NCBI GenBank assembly: GCA_903642255.1 | Contig: CAHJWP010000001.1 | Location: forward strand, 16,956 to 80,955 | Reading direction: 5' to 3' | Origin: Sphingomonadaceae bacterium | GTDB taxonomy: Bacteria > Pseudomonadota > Alphaproteobacteria > Sphingomonadales > Sphingomonadaceae | DNA length: 64,000 nt | Part shown: piece by piece, positions 44,662 through 53,204 of the stretch | How the letters are laid out: the number at the start of each line of letters is the position of its first letter | Numbering within the stretch: the stretch's first letter is position 1 | Made by a program: the position numbers and the translations under genes | The notes under the pieces: model-generated | The model's input: the letters and a program-made list of their open reading frames with translations, nothing else | Database searches by the model: none | Told to the model about the DNA's origin: nothing

Positions 44662-47130
44662 ATGTTCAACCTCGCCGAGTATCGCGCGCAGCCGAACCGC
44701 CTCGCCGACTTCCTGCCGTGGGCGGCGCTGGTCGCCGACGGCGTCGTCCTCAACAAGGACGGCAGCTTCCAGCGCTCGGCGCGGTTCCGCGGTCCCGACC
44801 TCGACTCGGCGACCCCGACCGAACTGGTCGCTGTGACTGCGCGGCTTAACGCTGCTCTGCGCCGGCTCGGTTCGGGCTGGGCAGTGTATGTCGAGGCGCA
44901 GCGAACCGCCGCCGGTCATTATCCGCTGAGCGAGTTTCTCGATCCGGTCTCGGCGCTGGTCGACCGCGAGCGCCGGGCGCAATTCGAAGAAGAGGGGGCG
45001 CATTTTGAGAGCGGCTATTTCCTGACGTTGGCCTGGCTGCCCCCGCCCGATAGCGCGGCGCGAGCCGAGGGGTGGCTGTACGAAGGCGGCGCGCGCGGAA
45101 GTCGCGACGACGACTGGCGCGAGCGGCTGAAGAGCTTCGTTGATCGTACCGACCGCGTTCTCGACCTCCTCGACGGGTTCGTCCCCGAAGCGGCGTGGCT
45201 GTCCGACGCCGAGACCCTGACCTATCTCCATTCGACGATCTCGAGCCGCCGCCAGCGCGTCGCGGTGCCGGCGACACCGATGCACCTCGATGCGCTGCTC
45301 GCCGACGAAGCGCTGACCGGCGGCCTCGCACCGATGCTGGGCAACCAGCGTCTGCGGACGCTGAGCATCACCGGCCTGCCCGGCGCGACCGAGCCCGGCA
45401 TCCTCGACGAGCTCAACCGCCTGCCGTTCGCCTATCGCTGGTCGACCCGGGCGGTCTGCCTCGACAAGGCCGATGCCGCCAGGCTGCTCGGCCGCATCCG
45501 CCGCCAGTGGTTCGCCAAACGCAAGTCGGTCGCGGCGATTCTCAAGGAGGTGCTTACCAACGAGGCAAGCGTGCTCGTTGACAACGACGCCAGCAACAAG
45601 GCCGCCGACGCCGATGAGGCACTGCAGCTGCTCGGGGCCGACGTCGCCGGCTGGGCCTATGTCACCGCGACGATTACCGTCTCGCACCGCGACGCGCGCA
45701 TCGCCGACGCGCGGTTGAAGGCGGTCGAAAAGATCGTCCAGGGCCGCGACTTCACCTGCATCCCCGAAACCCTCAACGCGCTCGAAGCTTGGCTCGGGTC
45801 GCTACCCGGCCACGCCTACGCCAATGTCCGCCAGCCGCCGATCTCGACGCTCAACCTCGCGCATATGATCCCGCTGTCAGCGGTTTGGGCTGGGCCGGAG
45901 GCCAACGAGCATCTTGGCGGTCCGCCGCTGTTCTTCGCCCGCACCGAGGGTTCGACCCCGTTCCGGTTCTCGAACCATGTTGGCGATGTTGGCCATACAC
46001 TGGTCGTTGGTCCGACCGGAGCCGGCAAGTCGGTGCTGCTGGCATTCATGGCGCTGCAGTTCCGCCGCTACGCAGGCGCGCAGGTCTTCGCGTTCGACTT
46101 CGGCGGCAGCATCCGCGCCGCGACGCTGGCGATGGTGGGCGACTGGCACGATCTCGGCGGCGGCCTCGCCGGGAACGAGGGCGCGGCAAACGCCGCACCA
46201 TCGCTGCAGCCGCTGGCGCGGATTGACGAGCCCGGCGAGCGCGCCTGGGCGGCGGAGTGGCTCGCCGGGCTATTGTCCCGCGAGGGCGTCGCGGTCGGTC
46301 CGGAGATCAAGGAACTGCTGTGGTCGGCGCTCGCCAGCCTCGCGTCGGCACCGGTGTCCGAGCGCACGTTGACCGGCCTGACCGTGCTGCTTCAGTCGTC
46401 GGCGCTCAAGCAGGCGCTGCAGCCGTATACGCTCGATGGGCCGTGGGGCCGTCTGCTCGACGGCGACCACGAAGCGCTCGGCACCGGCAGCGTCCAGGCG
46501 TTCGAGACCGAGGGGCTAGTCGGCACCGCGGCCGCCGCCGCCGTCCTCGCCTACCTGTTCCACCGCATCGGCGACCGACTAACCGGTGCCCCGACGATGA
46601 TAATCGTCGACGAAGGCTGGCTGGCGTTGGACGACGCCGAGTTCGGGCGGCAGCTGCGCGAGTGGCTGAAGACGCTGCGCAAGAAGAACGCGTCCGTCGT
46701 GTTCGCCACCCAGAGTCTCGCCGACATCGACGGCTCGGCGATCGCCCCGGCGATCATCGAGAGCTGCCCGACCCGGCTGTTCCTGCCCAACGAGCGCGCG
46801 CTCGAGCCGCAGATCGCCGCGATCTACCGGCGGTTCGGGCTGAACGACCGCCAGCTCGAGATCGTCGCACGGGCGACGCCGAAGCGCGACTATTACTGTC
46901 AAAGCCGGCGAGGCAACCGGCTGTTCGAGCTGGGCCTCAGCAATGTCGCGCTGGCATTCACCGCCACCTCGTCGCGCGCCGACCAGATCGCAATTGAGCG
47001 GCTGCTCGCCGAGCATGGCGGGCAAGCGTTCGCAGCCGCGTGGCTTCGCTACCGCGGCCTCGGCTGGGCAGCCGAGCTGCTGCCGTCCGCCAGTGTTTCC
47101 GCCACCGCCAATCTGGAGATTTTGCCATGA
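44662..47130 (+). CDS. trbE: conjugal transfer ATPase TrbE (VirB4)
   Basis: This 822-residue ATPase has the CagE/TrbE/VirB N domain and a C-terminal P-loop domain with Walker A VVGPTGAGKSVLLAF (about residue 450) and Walker B MIIVDEGWLAL (about 647). It drives substrate transfer and pilus formation. Length and motifs are complete. It overlaps trbJ by 4 bp. Confidence 0.94.
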   Translation: MFNLAEYRAQPNRLADFLPWAALVADGVVLNKDGSFQRSARFRGPDLDSATPTELVAVTARLNAALRRLGSGWAVYVEAQRTAAGHYPLSEFLDPVSALVDRERRAQFEEEGAHFESGYFLTLAWLPPPDSAARAEGWLYEGGARGSRDDDWRERLKSFVDRTDRVLDLLDGFVPEAAWLSDAETLTYLHSTISSRRQRVAVPATPMHLDALLADEALTGGLAPMLGNQRLRTLSITGLPGATEPGILDELNRLPFAYRWSTRAVCLDKADAARLLGRIRRQWFAKRKSVAAILKEVLTNEASVLVDNDASNKAADADEALQLLGADVAGWAYVTATITVSHRDARIADARLKAVEKIVQGRDFTCIPETLNALEAWLGSLPGHAYANVRQPPISTLNLAHMIPLSAVWAGPEANEHLGGPPLFFARTEGSTPFRFSNHVGDVGHTLVVGPTGAGKSVLLAFMALQFRRYAGAQVFAFDFGGSIRAATLAMVGDWHDLGGGLAGNEGAANAAPSLQPLARIDEPGERAWAAEWLAGLLSREGVAVGPEIKELLWSALASLASAPVSERTLTGLTVLLQSSALKQALQPYTLDGPWGRLLDGDHEALGTGSVQAFETEGLVGTAAAAAVLAYLFHRIGDRLTGAPTMIIVDEGWLALDDAEFGRQLREWLKTLRKKNASVVFATQSLADIDGSAIAPAIIESCPTRLFLPNERALEPQIAAIYRRFGLNDRQLEIVARATPKRDYYCQSRRGNRLFELGLSNVALAFTATSSRADQIAIERLLAEHGGQAFAAAWLRYRGLGWAAELLPSASVSATANLEILP

Positions 47131-47873
47131 CCCGCCGTCGCATCGCACTGTTGCTCGCGGCAATGCCGCTGATTTCGGCGATCTCGCTGGTGGTGCCGCG
47201 GCCGGCGGCCGCGTTCATCGTGTTCGACCCGAGCAACTATGCCTCGAACGTGCTGCAGGCGGCGCGGTCGCTCCAGCAGATCGTCAATCAGGTCAGCCAG
47301 CTGCAGAACGAGGCGCAGATGCTGATCGGCCAGGCGCGCAACCTCGCCAGCCTGCCATATTCGGCATTGGCGCAGCTGCAGGGCTCGGTTCAGCGGACCC
47401 AGGCGCTGCTCCAGCAGGCGCAGCAGCTCGCCTATCAGGTAACCGACATCGATGCCGCGTTCCGCAGCGGTCGCTACGGCGCGGCGCAGCAGGGCCAGAC
47501 GGGGACCCAACTGTTCGGCAACGCCCAGTCGCGCTGGCAGACTTCGGTCGCCGCACTCGAGGACGCGCTCAAGGTCCAGGCCGGCGTCGTCGGCAACCTC
47601 GATACCAACCGCACCCAGCTTGGCGCACTGGTCGGCTCGAGCCAGGGCGCGGTCGGCGCATTACAGGCGACCCAAGCCGGCAATCAGCTCCTCGCGTTGC
47701 AGGCGCAACAGCTCGCCGACCTGACGGCAGCCGTCGCGGCGGAAGGTCGGGCGCAGGCGCTCGACGCCGCGCAGCGCGCGAGCGCCGCCGACCAGGCCCG
47801 CGAGCAGCTGCGCCGGTTTCTCGTTCCAGGGTCGGGTTATCAGCCGACCGCGATCACGATGTTCCACAACTGA
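47127..47873 (+). CDS. trbJ: conjugal transfer protein TrbJ
   Basis: The ATG at 47127 overlaps the trbE stop. The 248-residue protein has a signal peptide ending RPAAAFIVFDPSNYASNVLQ, a typical TrbJ/VirB5 start, and long Gln/Ala-rich helices. It is a periplasmic or pilus-tip component. Its stop shares one base with the next start. Confidence 0.9.
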   Translation: MTRRRIALLLAAMPLISAISLVVPRPAAAFIVFDPSNYASNVLQAARSLQQIVNQVSQLQNEAQMLIGQARNLASLPYSALAQLQGSVQRTQALLQQAQQLAYQVTDIDAAFRSGRYGAAQQGQTGTQLFGNAQSRWQTSVAALEDALKVQAGVVGNLDTNRTQLGALVGSSQGAVGALQATQAGNQLLALQAQQLADLTAAVAAEGRAQALDAAQRASAADQAREQLRRFLVPGSGYQPTAITMFHN

Positions 47874-48133
47874 TGTCGCCGCGCCGGCCTTCGACGCAGG
47901 CGGCGCTGCACGTCAGCGCGCTGGCTCTGGCTGCGGTCGCCGTCATCGCGGCGACGGTCGGTGCCGGACCTTTGGGTTTGCCGGTGCCATCGGTTGCGGC
48001 AGCGCTATCGGTGAAGCCCGCTGATGTCGAGCTCGGACGGTGCCGTCATCTGAAGCCCGAGCAGGCGGACGATGTCGCCTGCAAGCGCGCGTGGGCGGAG
48101 CAGCGACAACGCTTCTTCGGACGACGGCCGTGA
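47873..48133 (+). CDS. putative entry-exclusion protein (TrbK-like)
   Basis: This 86-residue protein has one N-terminal hydrophobic segment (about 15-45) and a short C-terminal tail containing GRCRHLKPEQADDVACKRAW. The paired cysteines and position between trbJ and trbL match the alternative TrbK of alphaproteobacterial systems, which is thought to block entry of related plasmids. It has a 1-bp overlap with trbJ and a 4-bp overlap with trbL. Confidence 0.8.
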   Translation: MSPRRPSTQAALHVSALALAAVAVIAATVGAGPLGLPVPSVAAALSVKPADVELGRCRHLKPEQADDVACKRAWAEQRQRFFGRRP

Positions 48134-49458
48134 ACAACACCGGCGTCATCGACCAGTTTCTCGATGTCTTCACCCGCTACATCGACAGCGGGTTCGGGCT
48201 GCTGCGCCCCGAAATGGCCTATCTGGCGACGACCCTGATCGTCATCGACGTGACTCTCGCCGCTCTGTTCTGGGCGTGGGGCGAGGGCGACGACATTATC
48301 GCCCGGCTGGTCAAGAAGACGCTGTTCGTCGGCGCGTTTGCCTATCTGATCGGCAACTGGAATACGCTGGCGCGCATCGTCTTCGAGAGCTTCGCCGGGC
48401 TGGGGCTCAAGGCCTCGGGGACGTCGCTGACCCTTGCCGACTTCCTGCGGCCCGGGCGTATCGCCCAGGTCGGCATCGACGCCGGGCGGCCAATCCTCGA
48501 TTCGATTTCTGGGCTGATGGGCTATGTCAGCTTCTTCGAGAACTTCATTCAGATCGCCGTGCTCCTCGTCGCCTGGGGCATCGTCGTCCTCAGCTTCTTC
48601 ATCCTCGCCATCCAGCTGTTCGTCGCGCTGATCGAGTTCAAGCTGACGACGCTGGCCGGGTTCGTGCTGGTGCCGTTCGGGCTCTGGGGCAAGACCGCGT
48701 TCATGGCCGAGCGCGTCCTCGGAAATGTCGTCAGTTCGGGCATCAAGGTGCTCGTACTGGCGGTCATCGTTGGCATCGGCTCGACGCTGTTCGCCCAGTT
48801 CACCGCCGGGTTCGGCGGCGGTGCGGGTGTCCAACCGACGATCGAGGATGCGCTCGGCATCGTCCTTGCCGCCCTTTCGCTGCTCGCGCTCGGCATCTTC
48901 GGTCCCGGCATCGCCAACGGCCTCGTCGCCGGTGGGCCGCAGCTCGGTGCGGGCGCAGCGGTTGGTGCCGGTCTCGCTGCTGGTGGTGCGGCGTTTGCGA
49001 CGGTTGGCGCGGCGCGACTTGCTGGGGGCCTTACGGCCGGTGGCGCGAGCGGACTTGCGCGCGGCGGGGCCTATGCCGCCGGTGCTGCAACCACCAGTTA
49101 CCGCGGCGGCGCGGCCGGGAGCAACGGGATGGGCGCGGTGGCCAGCGGCGCTGGCGGCGTCGCGCGCGCCGGTGTCGCCGCGGCGGTCAGCCCGCTGCGT
49201 CGCGCTGCGGCGTCGATCAAGAGTTCGTTCGATGCCGGCGGTCGCGGTGCCGAAACCGGGTTCGCGCCACAGGGTGCGAGCGCTGCCGCGAGCCCGGCAG
49301 GCAGCGCGGGCCCAGCCAACGGTACCCCGCCGCCATGGGCGCAGAACCTGCGGCGCAGCCAAGCGGTCAGCCATGGCGTCGGCCTGGCGACGCACGCCAT
49401 CCGAACGGGTGACGGGGGCGGCTCGGGATCTTCGGTCAGCGTTGCGGAGAAGGAATGA
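48130..49458 (+). CDS. trbL: conjugal transfer protein TrbL
   Basis: The GTG at 48130 overlaps the trbK-like stop. The 442-residue VirB6-like protein has at least five to six transmembrane helices in residues 25-275, followed by a Gly/Ala-rich low-complexity tail. It forms part of the inner-membrane channel. It overlaps trbF by 4 bp. Confidence 0.92.
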   Translation: MNNTGVIDQFLDVFTRYIDSGFGLLRPEMAYLATTLIVIDVTLAALFWAWGEGDDIIARLVKKTLFVGAFAYLIGNWNTLARIVFESFAGLGLKASGTSLTLADFLRPGRIAQVGIDAGRPILDSISGLMGYVSFFENFIQIAVLLVAWGIVVLSFFILAIQLFVALIEFKLTTLAGFVLVPFGLWGKTAFMAERVLGNVVSSGIKVLVLAVIVGIGSTLFAQFTAGFGGGAGVQPTIEDALGIVLAALSLLALGIFGPGIANGLVAGGPQLGAGAAVGAGLAAGGAAFATVGAARLAGGLTAGGASGLARGGAYAAGAATTSYRGGAAGSNGMGAVASGAGGVARAGVAAAVSPLRRAAASIKSSFDAGGRGAETGFAPQGASAAASPAGSAGPANGTPPPWAQNLRRSQAVSHGVGLATHAIRTGDGGGSGSSVSVAEKE

Positions 49459-50147
49459 TGAGCTGGTTCAAGCGCAGCGGTGTCCGCTACGGGCGCACTC
49501 CAGAGCCTGAGACTCCGTACCAGCGCGCTGGCCAGGCATGGGACGACCGCATCGGCTCGGCGCGCGTCCAGGCGCGCAACTGGCGGCTGATGGCGTTGGG
49601 TGAACTCGCCCTCGTCGCCGGCCTGTCGGCGGCACTCGTCTGGACCTCGCAGCAGGGCAGCGTCGTTCCTTGGATCGTCCAGGTCGATCGTACCGGTCGA
49701 GCTCAAGCGATCGGCCCCGCCGATACGGCACGCACCGCGACCGATCCTGAGATCGCGTGGCACCTCAGCCAGTTCATCGAGCATGTCCGCGGCGTTCCGG
49801 CCGATCCCATCGTGCTGCGCCAGGACTGGCTCGCGGCTTACGACTTCGCCACCGACCGCGGGGCGGCGGCGCTCAACGACTACGCCCGGGTCAACGACCC
49901 GTTCGCGCGGGTCGGGAAGGAGGCCGTCGCAGTCGACGTCTCCAGTGTCATCCGCGCCAGTCCCGACAGCTTCCGCATCGCCTGGACCGAGCGGCGCTAC
50001 GACAACGGCCAGCTTGCCGCGACCGAACGCTGGACCGCGATCCTGACCGTCGTCCTCCAGCCGCCGCACGATGCCGAGACGCTGCGGAAGAACCCGCTCG
50101 GCATCTACGTCCACGCCATCAACTGGTCCCGGGAGCTTGGCTCATGA
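49455..50147 (+). CDS. trbF: conjugal transfer protein TrbF
   Basis: The 230-residue VirB8-like protein has an N-terminal cytoplasmic stretch (TPYQRAGQAWDDRIGSARVQ), one transmembrane helix (about 45-62) and the periplasmic VirB8 domain ending NPLGIYVHAINWSREL. It is an assembly factor of the channel. It has 4-bp overlaps on both sides. Confidence 0.93.
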   Translation: MMSWFKRSGVRYGRTPEPETPYQRAGQAWDDRIGSARVQARNWRLMALGELALVAGLSAALVWTSQQGSVVPWIVQVDRTGRAQAIGPADTARTATDPEIAWHLSQFIEHVRGVPADPIVLRQDWLAAYDFATDRGAAALNDYARVNDPFARVGKEAVAVDVSSVIRASPDSFRIAWTERRYDNGQLAATERWTAILTVVLQPPHDAETLRKNPLGIYVHAINWSRELGS

Positions 50148-51154
50148 CAATTGCACGTTCACGCCAATCCGCCGTTGCGGCTCTGCTGCTTTCCGGATTT
50201 ATGGTCAGCACCTCTGCCGCCGCGGGGCCATTCGCGGTCGGCCCGCAGATCGGGCTTGCGGATCCGCTTCCGCCGGCGAGCCTATCGCAGCCGCCGGCAC
50301 CCGCCGGTGCCGCGGCAACGCCCGAGACGCTGCCGTCAGCGCCAATGCTCGGGCGGGCCACAATCCGCGATACCGCAGCCGCAACCGATATCGCCGCGCC
50401 GCTGGCCCGCGTCGTCGCCGCCAACGCGGCGGCACGCGTCCAGCCGAGCCGGTTCGGCTACCTCAATGCCATCCAGCAATATGCCTTTGCCGACGGCGAC
50501 CTGTTCCAGGTCTATGCCTCGCCGGGGAAGGTCAGCGACATCACCCTGCAGGAGGGCGAGACGCTGGTGGGCTCGGGCCCGGTCGCCGCCGGCGACACCA
50601 CCCGCTGGATCATCGGCGATACCGAGAGCGGCGTCGGCTCGACCCGCCGTGTCCACATACTCGTCAAGCCGACCCGCCCCGACCTCGTCACCAATATGGT
50701 CATCAACACCGACCGGCGGACCTATCACCTTGAGCTGCGCGCCAATCCGAGCGCGTGGATGGCGTCGGTATCGTGGCGCTATCCGGTCGACGAACTGATC
50801 GCCCTGCGGCGCAGCGCCGAACAGGCGCGCGCGGCAGCACCGGTCGCCGCCGGCATCGATATCGACGCGCTCAGCTTCGCCTACACGATCAAGGGCGACG
50901 CGCCGTGGAAGCCGCTCCGCGCGTTCGACGACGGCACCCATGTCTATATCGAGTTCGCCGCCTCGATCGCGCAGGGCGAGATGCCGCCCCTGTTCGTCCT
51001 GAGTGCCGACAACAAGACCGCCGAGCTGGTCAACTACCGGGTTCAGGGCCACCGCCTGATCGTCGATCGGCTGTTCGCGGTTGCCGAACTGCGGCTTGGC
51101 GCGAAGCATCCGCAGAAGGTGCGGATCATGCGAACTGGTGGAGCGCGGTCGTGA
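50144..51154 (+). CDS. trbG: conjugal transfer protein TrbG
   Basis: The ATG at 50144 overlaps the trbF stop. The 336-residue VirB9-like protein has a signal peptide (residues 1-26), a Pro/Ala-rich linker and the VirB9 domain with NTDRRTYHLELRA and a C-terminal PLRAFDDGTHVYIEF. It is part of the outer-membrane core complex. It overlaps trbI by 4 bp. Confidence 0.93.
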   Translation: MTIARSRQSAVAALLLSGFMVSTSAAAGPFAVGPQIGLADPLPPASLSQPPAPAGAAATPETLPSAPMLGRATIRDTAAATDIAAPLARVVAANAAARVQPSRFGYLNAIQQYAFADGDLFQVYASPGKVSDITLQEGETLVGSGPVAAGDTTRWIIGDTESGVGSTRRVHILVKPTRPDLVTNMVINTDRRTYHLELRANPSAWMASVSWRYPVDELIALRRSAEQARAAAPVAAGIDIDALSFAYTIKGDAPWKPLRAFDDGTHVYIEFAASIAQGEMPPLFVLSADNKTAELVNYRVQGHRLIVDRLFAVAELRLGAKHPQKVRIMRTGGARS

Positions 51155-51423
51155 CCGCGGTCGACGAGCGGCTGAATGGCGTTGAGGACGACCCGCCGCC
51201 GATGTCGGAAGCGGAAATCGCCCGCGAGATGCGCCTGCGGCCCGAACCGCCGCGGGTCACGCGGGTGTCGCGCAAGGTGTTGGTCGGGGGCGGTGCCGTA
51301 GTCGCGCTCGGACTTGGCGGCGCGCTGATCGTCGCGCTGCACTCGAAGGATGCCAAGCCGCCACCCCAGGGCACCAGTGACCCCTTTCCCAGGGGGTCCC
51401 ACCGTCTCCTAAAAACCTTGTAA
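51151..51423 (+). pseudogene. trbI: trbI, truncated after about 80 codons
   Basis: The GTG start overlaps the trbG stop. The N-terminus is normal for TrbI/VirB10: a cytoplasmic segment, RVSRKVLVGGGAVVALGLGG membrane helix and DAKPPPQG. The frame then leaves the family and ends at residue 90 instead of about 400. The break coincides with the left edge of the integrase island. An imperfect GC-rich inverted repeat (GACCCC 51379-51384, GGGGTC 51393-51398) lies at the break. VirB10 is essential in known systems, so transfer is probably lost unless another trbI exists. Confidence 0.82.
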
Positions 51424-51488
51424 AAACAATGGTCTTCTGCCATAATCTGGCTCAGAAGGTCCGGCGAGATACCACTCCATCCCGCAGA

Positions 51489-51545
51489 TTTGTTGGTATT
51501 TTTGTTGGTACTTTTCGAGGTCGAAAAGTGGGAGATACCAACAAA
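51489..51545. promoter_or_regulatory. repeat array upstream of the integrase
   Basis: TTTGTTGGTA occurs at 51489-51498 and 51501-51510 and inverted (TACCAACAAA) at 51536-51545. Between them lies a perfect palindrome with arms ACTTTTCGA/TCGAAAAGT (51510-51529). The inverted copy touches the integrase start codon. This pattern fits integrase arm-type or autoregulatory sites. Confidence 0.6.
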
Positions 51546-52786
51546 TGCCTCTCAGCGCCGTCGCCGTGAAAGGGGCCAGGCCGGGCCCGCGGGCGTATAA
51601 ACTCGGCGACTCCGGCGGCCTGTACCTGTTCGTCCAGCCTTCCGGCCAACGCTACTGGCGGCTGGCCTACCGCTGGGCCCTCAAGCAGCGGACGATGGCG
51701 CTCGGCGTCTACCCCGACGTCGGCCTGGCCGAGGCGCGCGACAAGCGCGACGCGGTCCGCAAGATCGTCGCCGCGGGGCGAGATCCCCTGGTCGTGGCGC
51801 ACGAGGAAGCGGAAGCAGCCATGCGCGCCGCCGCGACCTTCCGCAGCGTCGCCGAAGCTTGGTTCGAGAAGGCGACGCGCGATGGTCTCGCCGCGATCAC
51901 GCTGCGCAAGCAGCGCTGGCTGCTCGAGTTCGCCTATCCCAAACTCGGCAACCGGCCGATCAGCCAGATCACGCCGAGCGAGGTTTACCGCGTTCTCCAC
52001 GCCGTCGAACTCAAGGGCATGTATGAAACGGCGCGCCGCCTGCGCAGCACGTGCGGCCGGATCTTCCGATTCGCCGTTGCCCAAGGGCAGGCAGACCGTG
52101 ACGTCTGCGCCGATCTCCGCGGCACCCTGACACCGCCCAAGGTCAAGCACCTTGGCGCGGTGACGACGCCCATCGAGGTCGGCGACCTAATGCTGGCGAT
52201 CGACGGCTTCGCCGGATATGGCGTGACTCAGGTTGCGCTTCGTCTGGCGCCCCACCTGTTCGTCCGCCCCGGCGAGCTACGTCACGCCGAATGGGCCGAG
52301 TTCGACTTCGACGAACGGATCTGGGCGATTCCGGCGGATAAGACGAAGATGCGCCGGCCGCTCCATGTCCCGCTGTCGACACAGGCGCTGGAGATCATCG
52401 CCGATATCCGACCGATCAGCGGCCGCCACCGCTATCTGTTTCCGTGTCAAGGCAAGCGTGATCGACCGATGTGCGAGAACACGCTCAACCTGGCGCTGCA
52501 GCGGCTCGGCTACGGCGGTGGCCGGATGACGGCGCACGGTTTTCGGTCGATGGCCAGTACGCTGCTCAACGAGTCCGGAGACTGGACGCCAGACGCCATC
52601 GAACGCCAGCTCGGCCATGTCGACGGAAACAGTGTTCGACGCATCTATGCGCGTGGCGAATATTGGGATGAGCGCGTCCGCATGATGCAAGCTTGGTCCG
52701 ACTTACTCAACGGTCTACGGCGCGACGCTATTGGCCGCGAGGCGGCCCGTGAGGCGGCATCGGTGCCGCGACGACGCCGAATCTAA
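51545..52786 (+). CDS. tyrosine-type integrase (DUF4102/P4-like)
   Basis: The 413-residue recombinase has an N-terminal arm-binding domain (YKLGDSGGLYLFVQPSGQRY), a core-binding domain and a catalytic domain with Arg in FVRPGELRHAEW, HGFRSMAS (His and Arg), the LGHVDGN His and the nucleophile Tyr in VRRIYARGEYW. It is complete and probably integrated the island that follows. P4-like integrases usually use tRNA genes, but none is seen here and the left edge is in trbI. Confidence 0.92.
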   Translation: MPLSAVAVKGARPGPRAYKLGDSGGLYLFVQPSGQRYWRLAYRWALKQRTMALGVYPDVGLAEARDKRDAVRKIVAAGRDPLVVAHEEAEAAMRAAATFRSVAEAWFEKATRDGLAAITLRKQRWLLEFAYPKLGNRPISQITPSEVYRVLHAVELKGMYETARRLRSTCGRIFRFAVAQGQADRDVCADLRGTLTPPKVKHLGAVTTPIEVGDLMLAIDGFAGYGVTQVALRLAPHLFVRPGELRHAEWAEFDFDERIWAIPADKTKMRRPLHVPLSTQALEIIADIRPISGRHRYLFPCQGKRDRPMCENTLNLALQRLGYGGGRMTAHGFRSMASTLLNESGDWTPDAIERQLGHVDGNSVRRIYARGEYWDERVRMMQAWSDLLNGLRRDAIGREAAREAASVPRRRRI

Positions 52787-53204
52787 GCTGGGCGAAATGC
52801 GATCAGTTGCCGAGGACCGGTATGCTGCGTGGTCTTCCTTACGCCTGCCGTGGGCATTTCCTCACGATAGCTATGCGGCGGCTTGACCCACAGTCAGTTA
52901 TTCAGCGGCCCTGCCGAGCTTACCAATTTCGGACGCCTGTTCATCTCGCGTGGACCTGGTTGCTTTTGGATAACCGAGCGACGGCTGATCGGCGGAAGAT
53001 GTATGGGGAGAAGCCCAAAGCGCAGCGTCGAAGAAAAAGAGCTAAACTCAAATAGATTCCTACCTAATTGCTTAATTTGGGCGATGGTGCGACGAACAAT
53101 TTGCGGCCGTTCGGCACACGTTTGACCCTCCATCGTCGGCGGGCTGATTGAAGGCGATGTCGATCAAGCACCCACGCTCCGACTTCACATAGACATCCGA
53201 TCAG
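52787..53204. other. intergenic region between integrase and reverse transcriptase
   Basis: These 418 bp lie between convergent genes. Short open frames exist but none has a ribosome site with family-like content. From about 52900 the composition becomes AT-richer than the integrase. I see no terminator hairpin with a T-run. Confidence 0.4.

Noticed and set aside
51361..51423. tRNA 3' end as attachment site at the island's left edge
   Set aside because: The GC-rich inverted repeat resembles a hairpin, but no acceptor stem, T-loop GGTTCGA motif or CCA was found.
52807..53125. Two overlapping small plus-strand frames after the integrase
   Set aside because: They overlap each other in different frames, have no family content and end in a low-complexity basic tail; no good ribosome site was seen.
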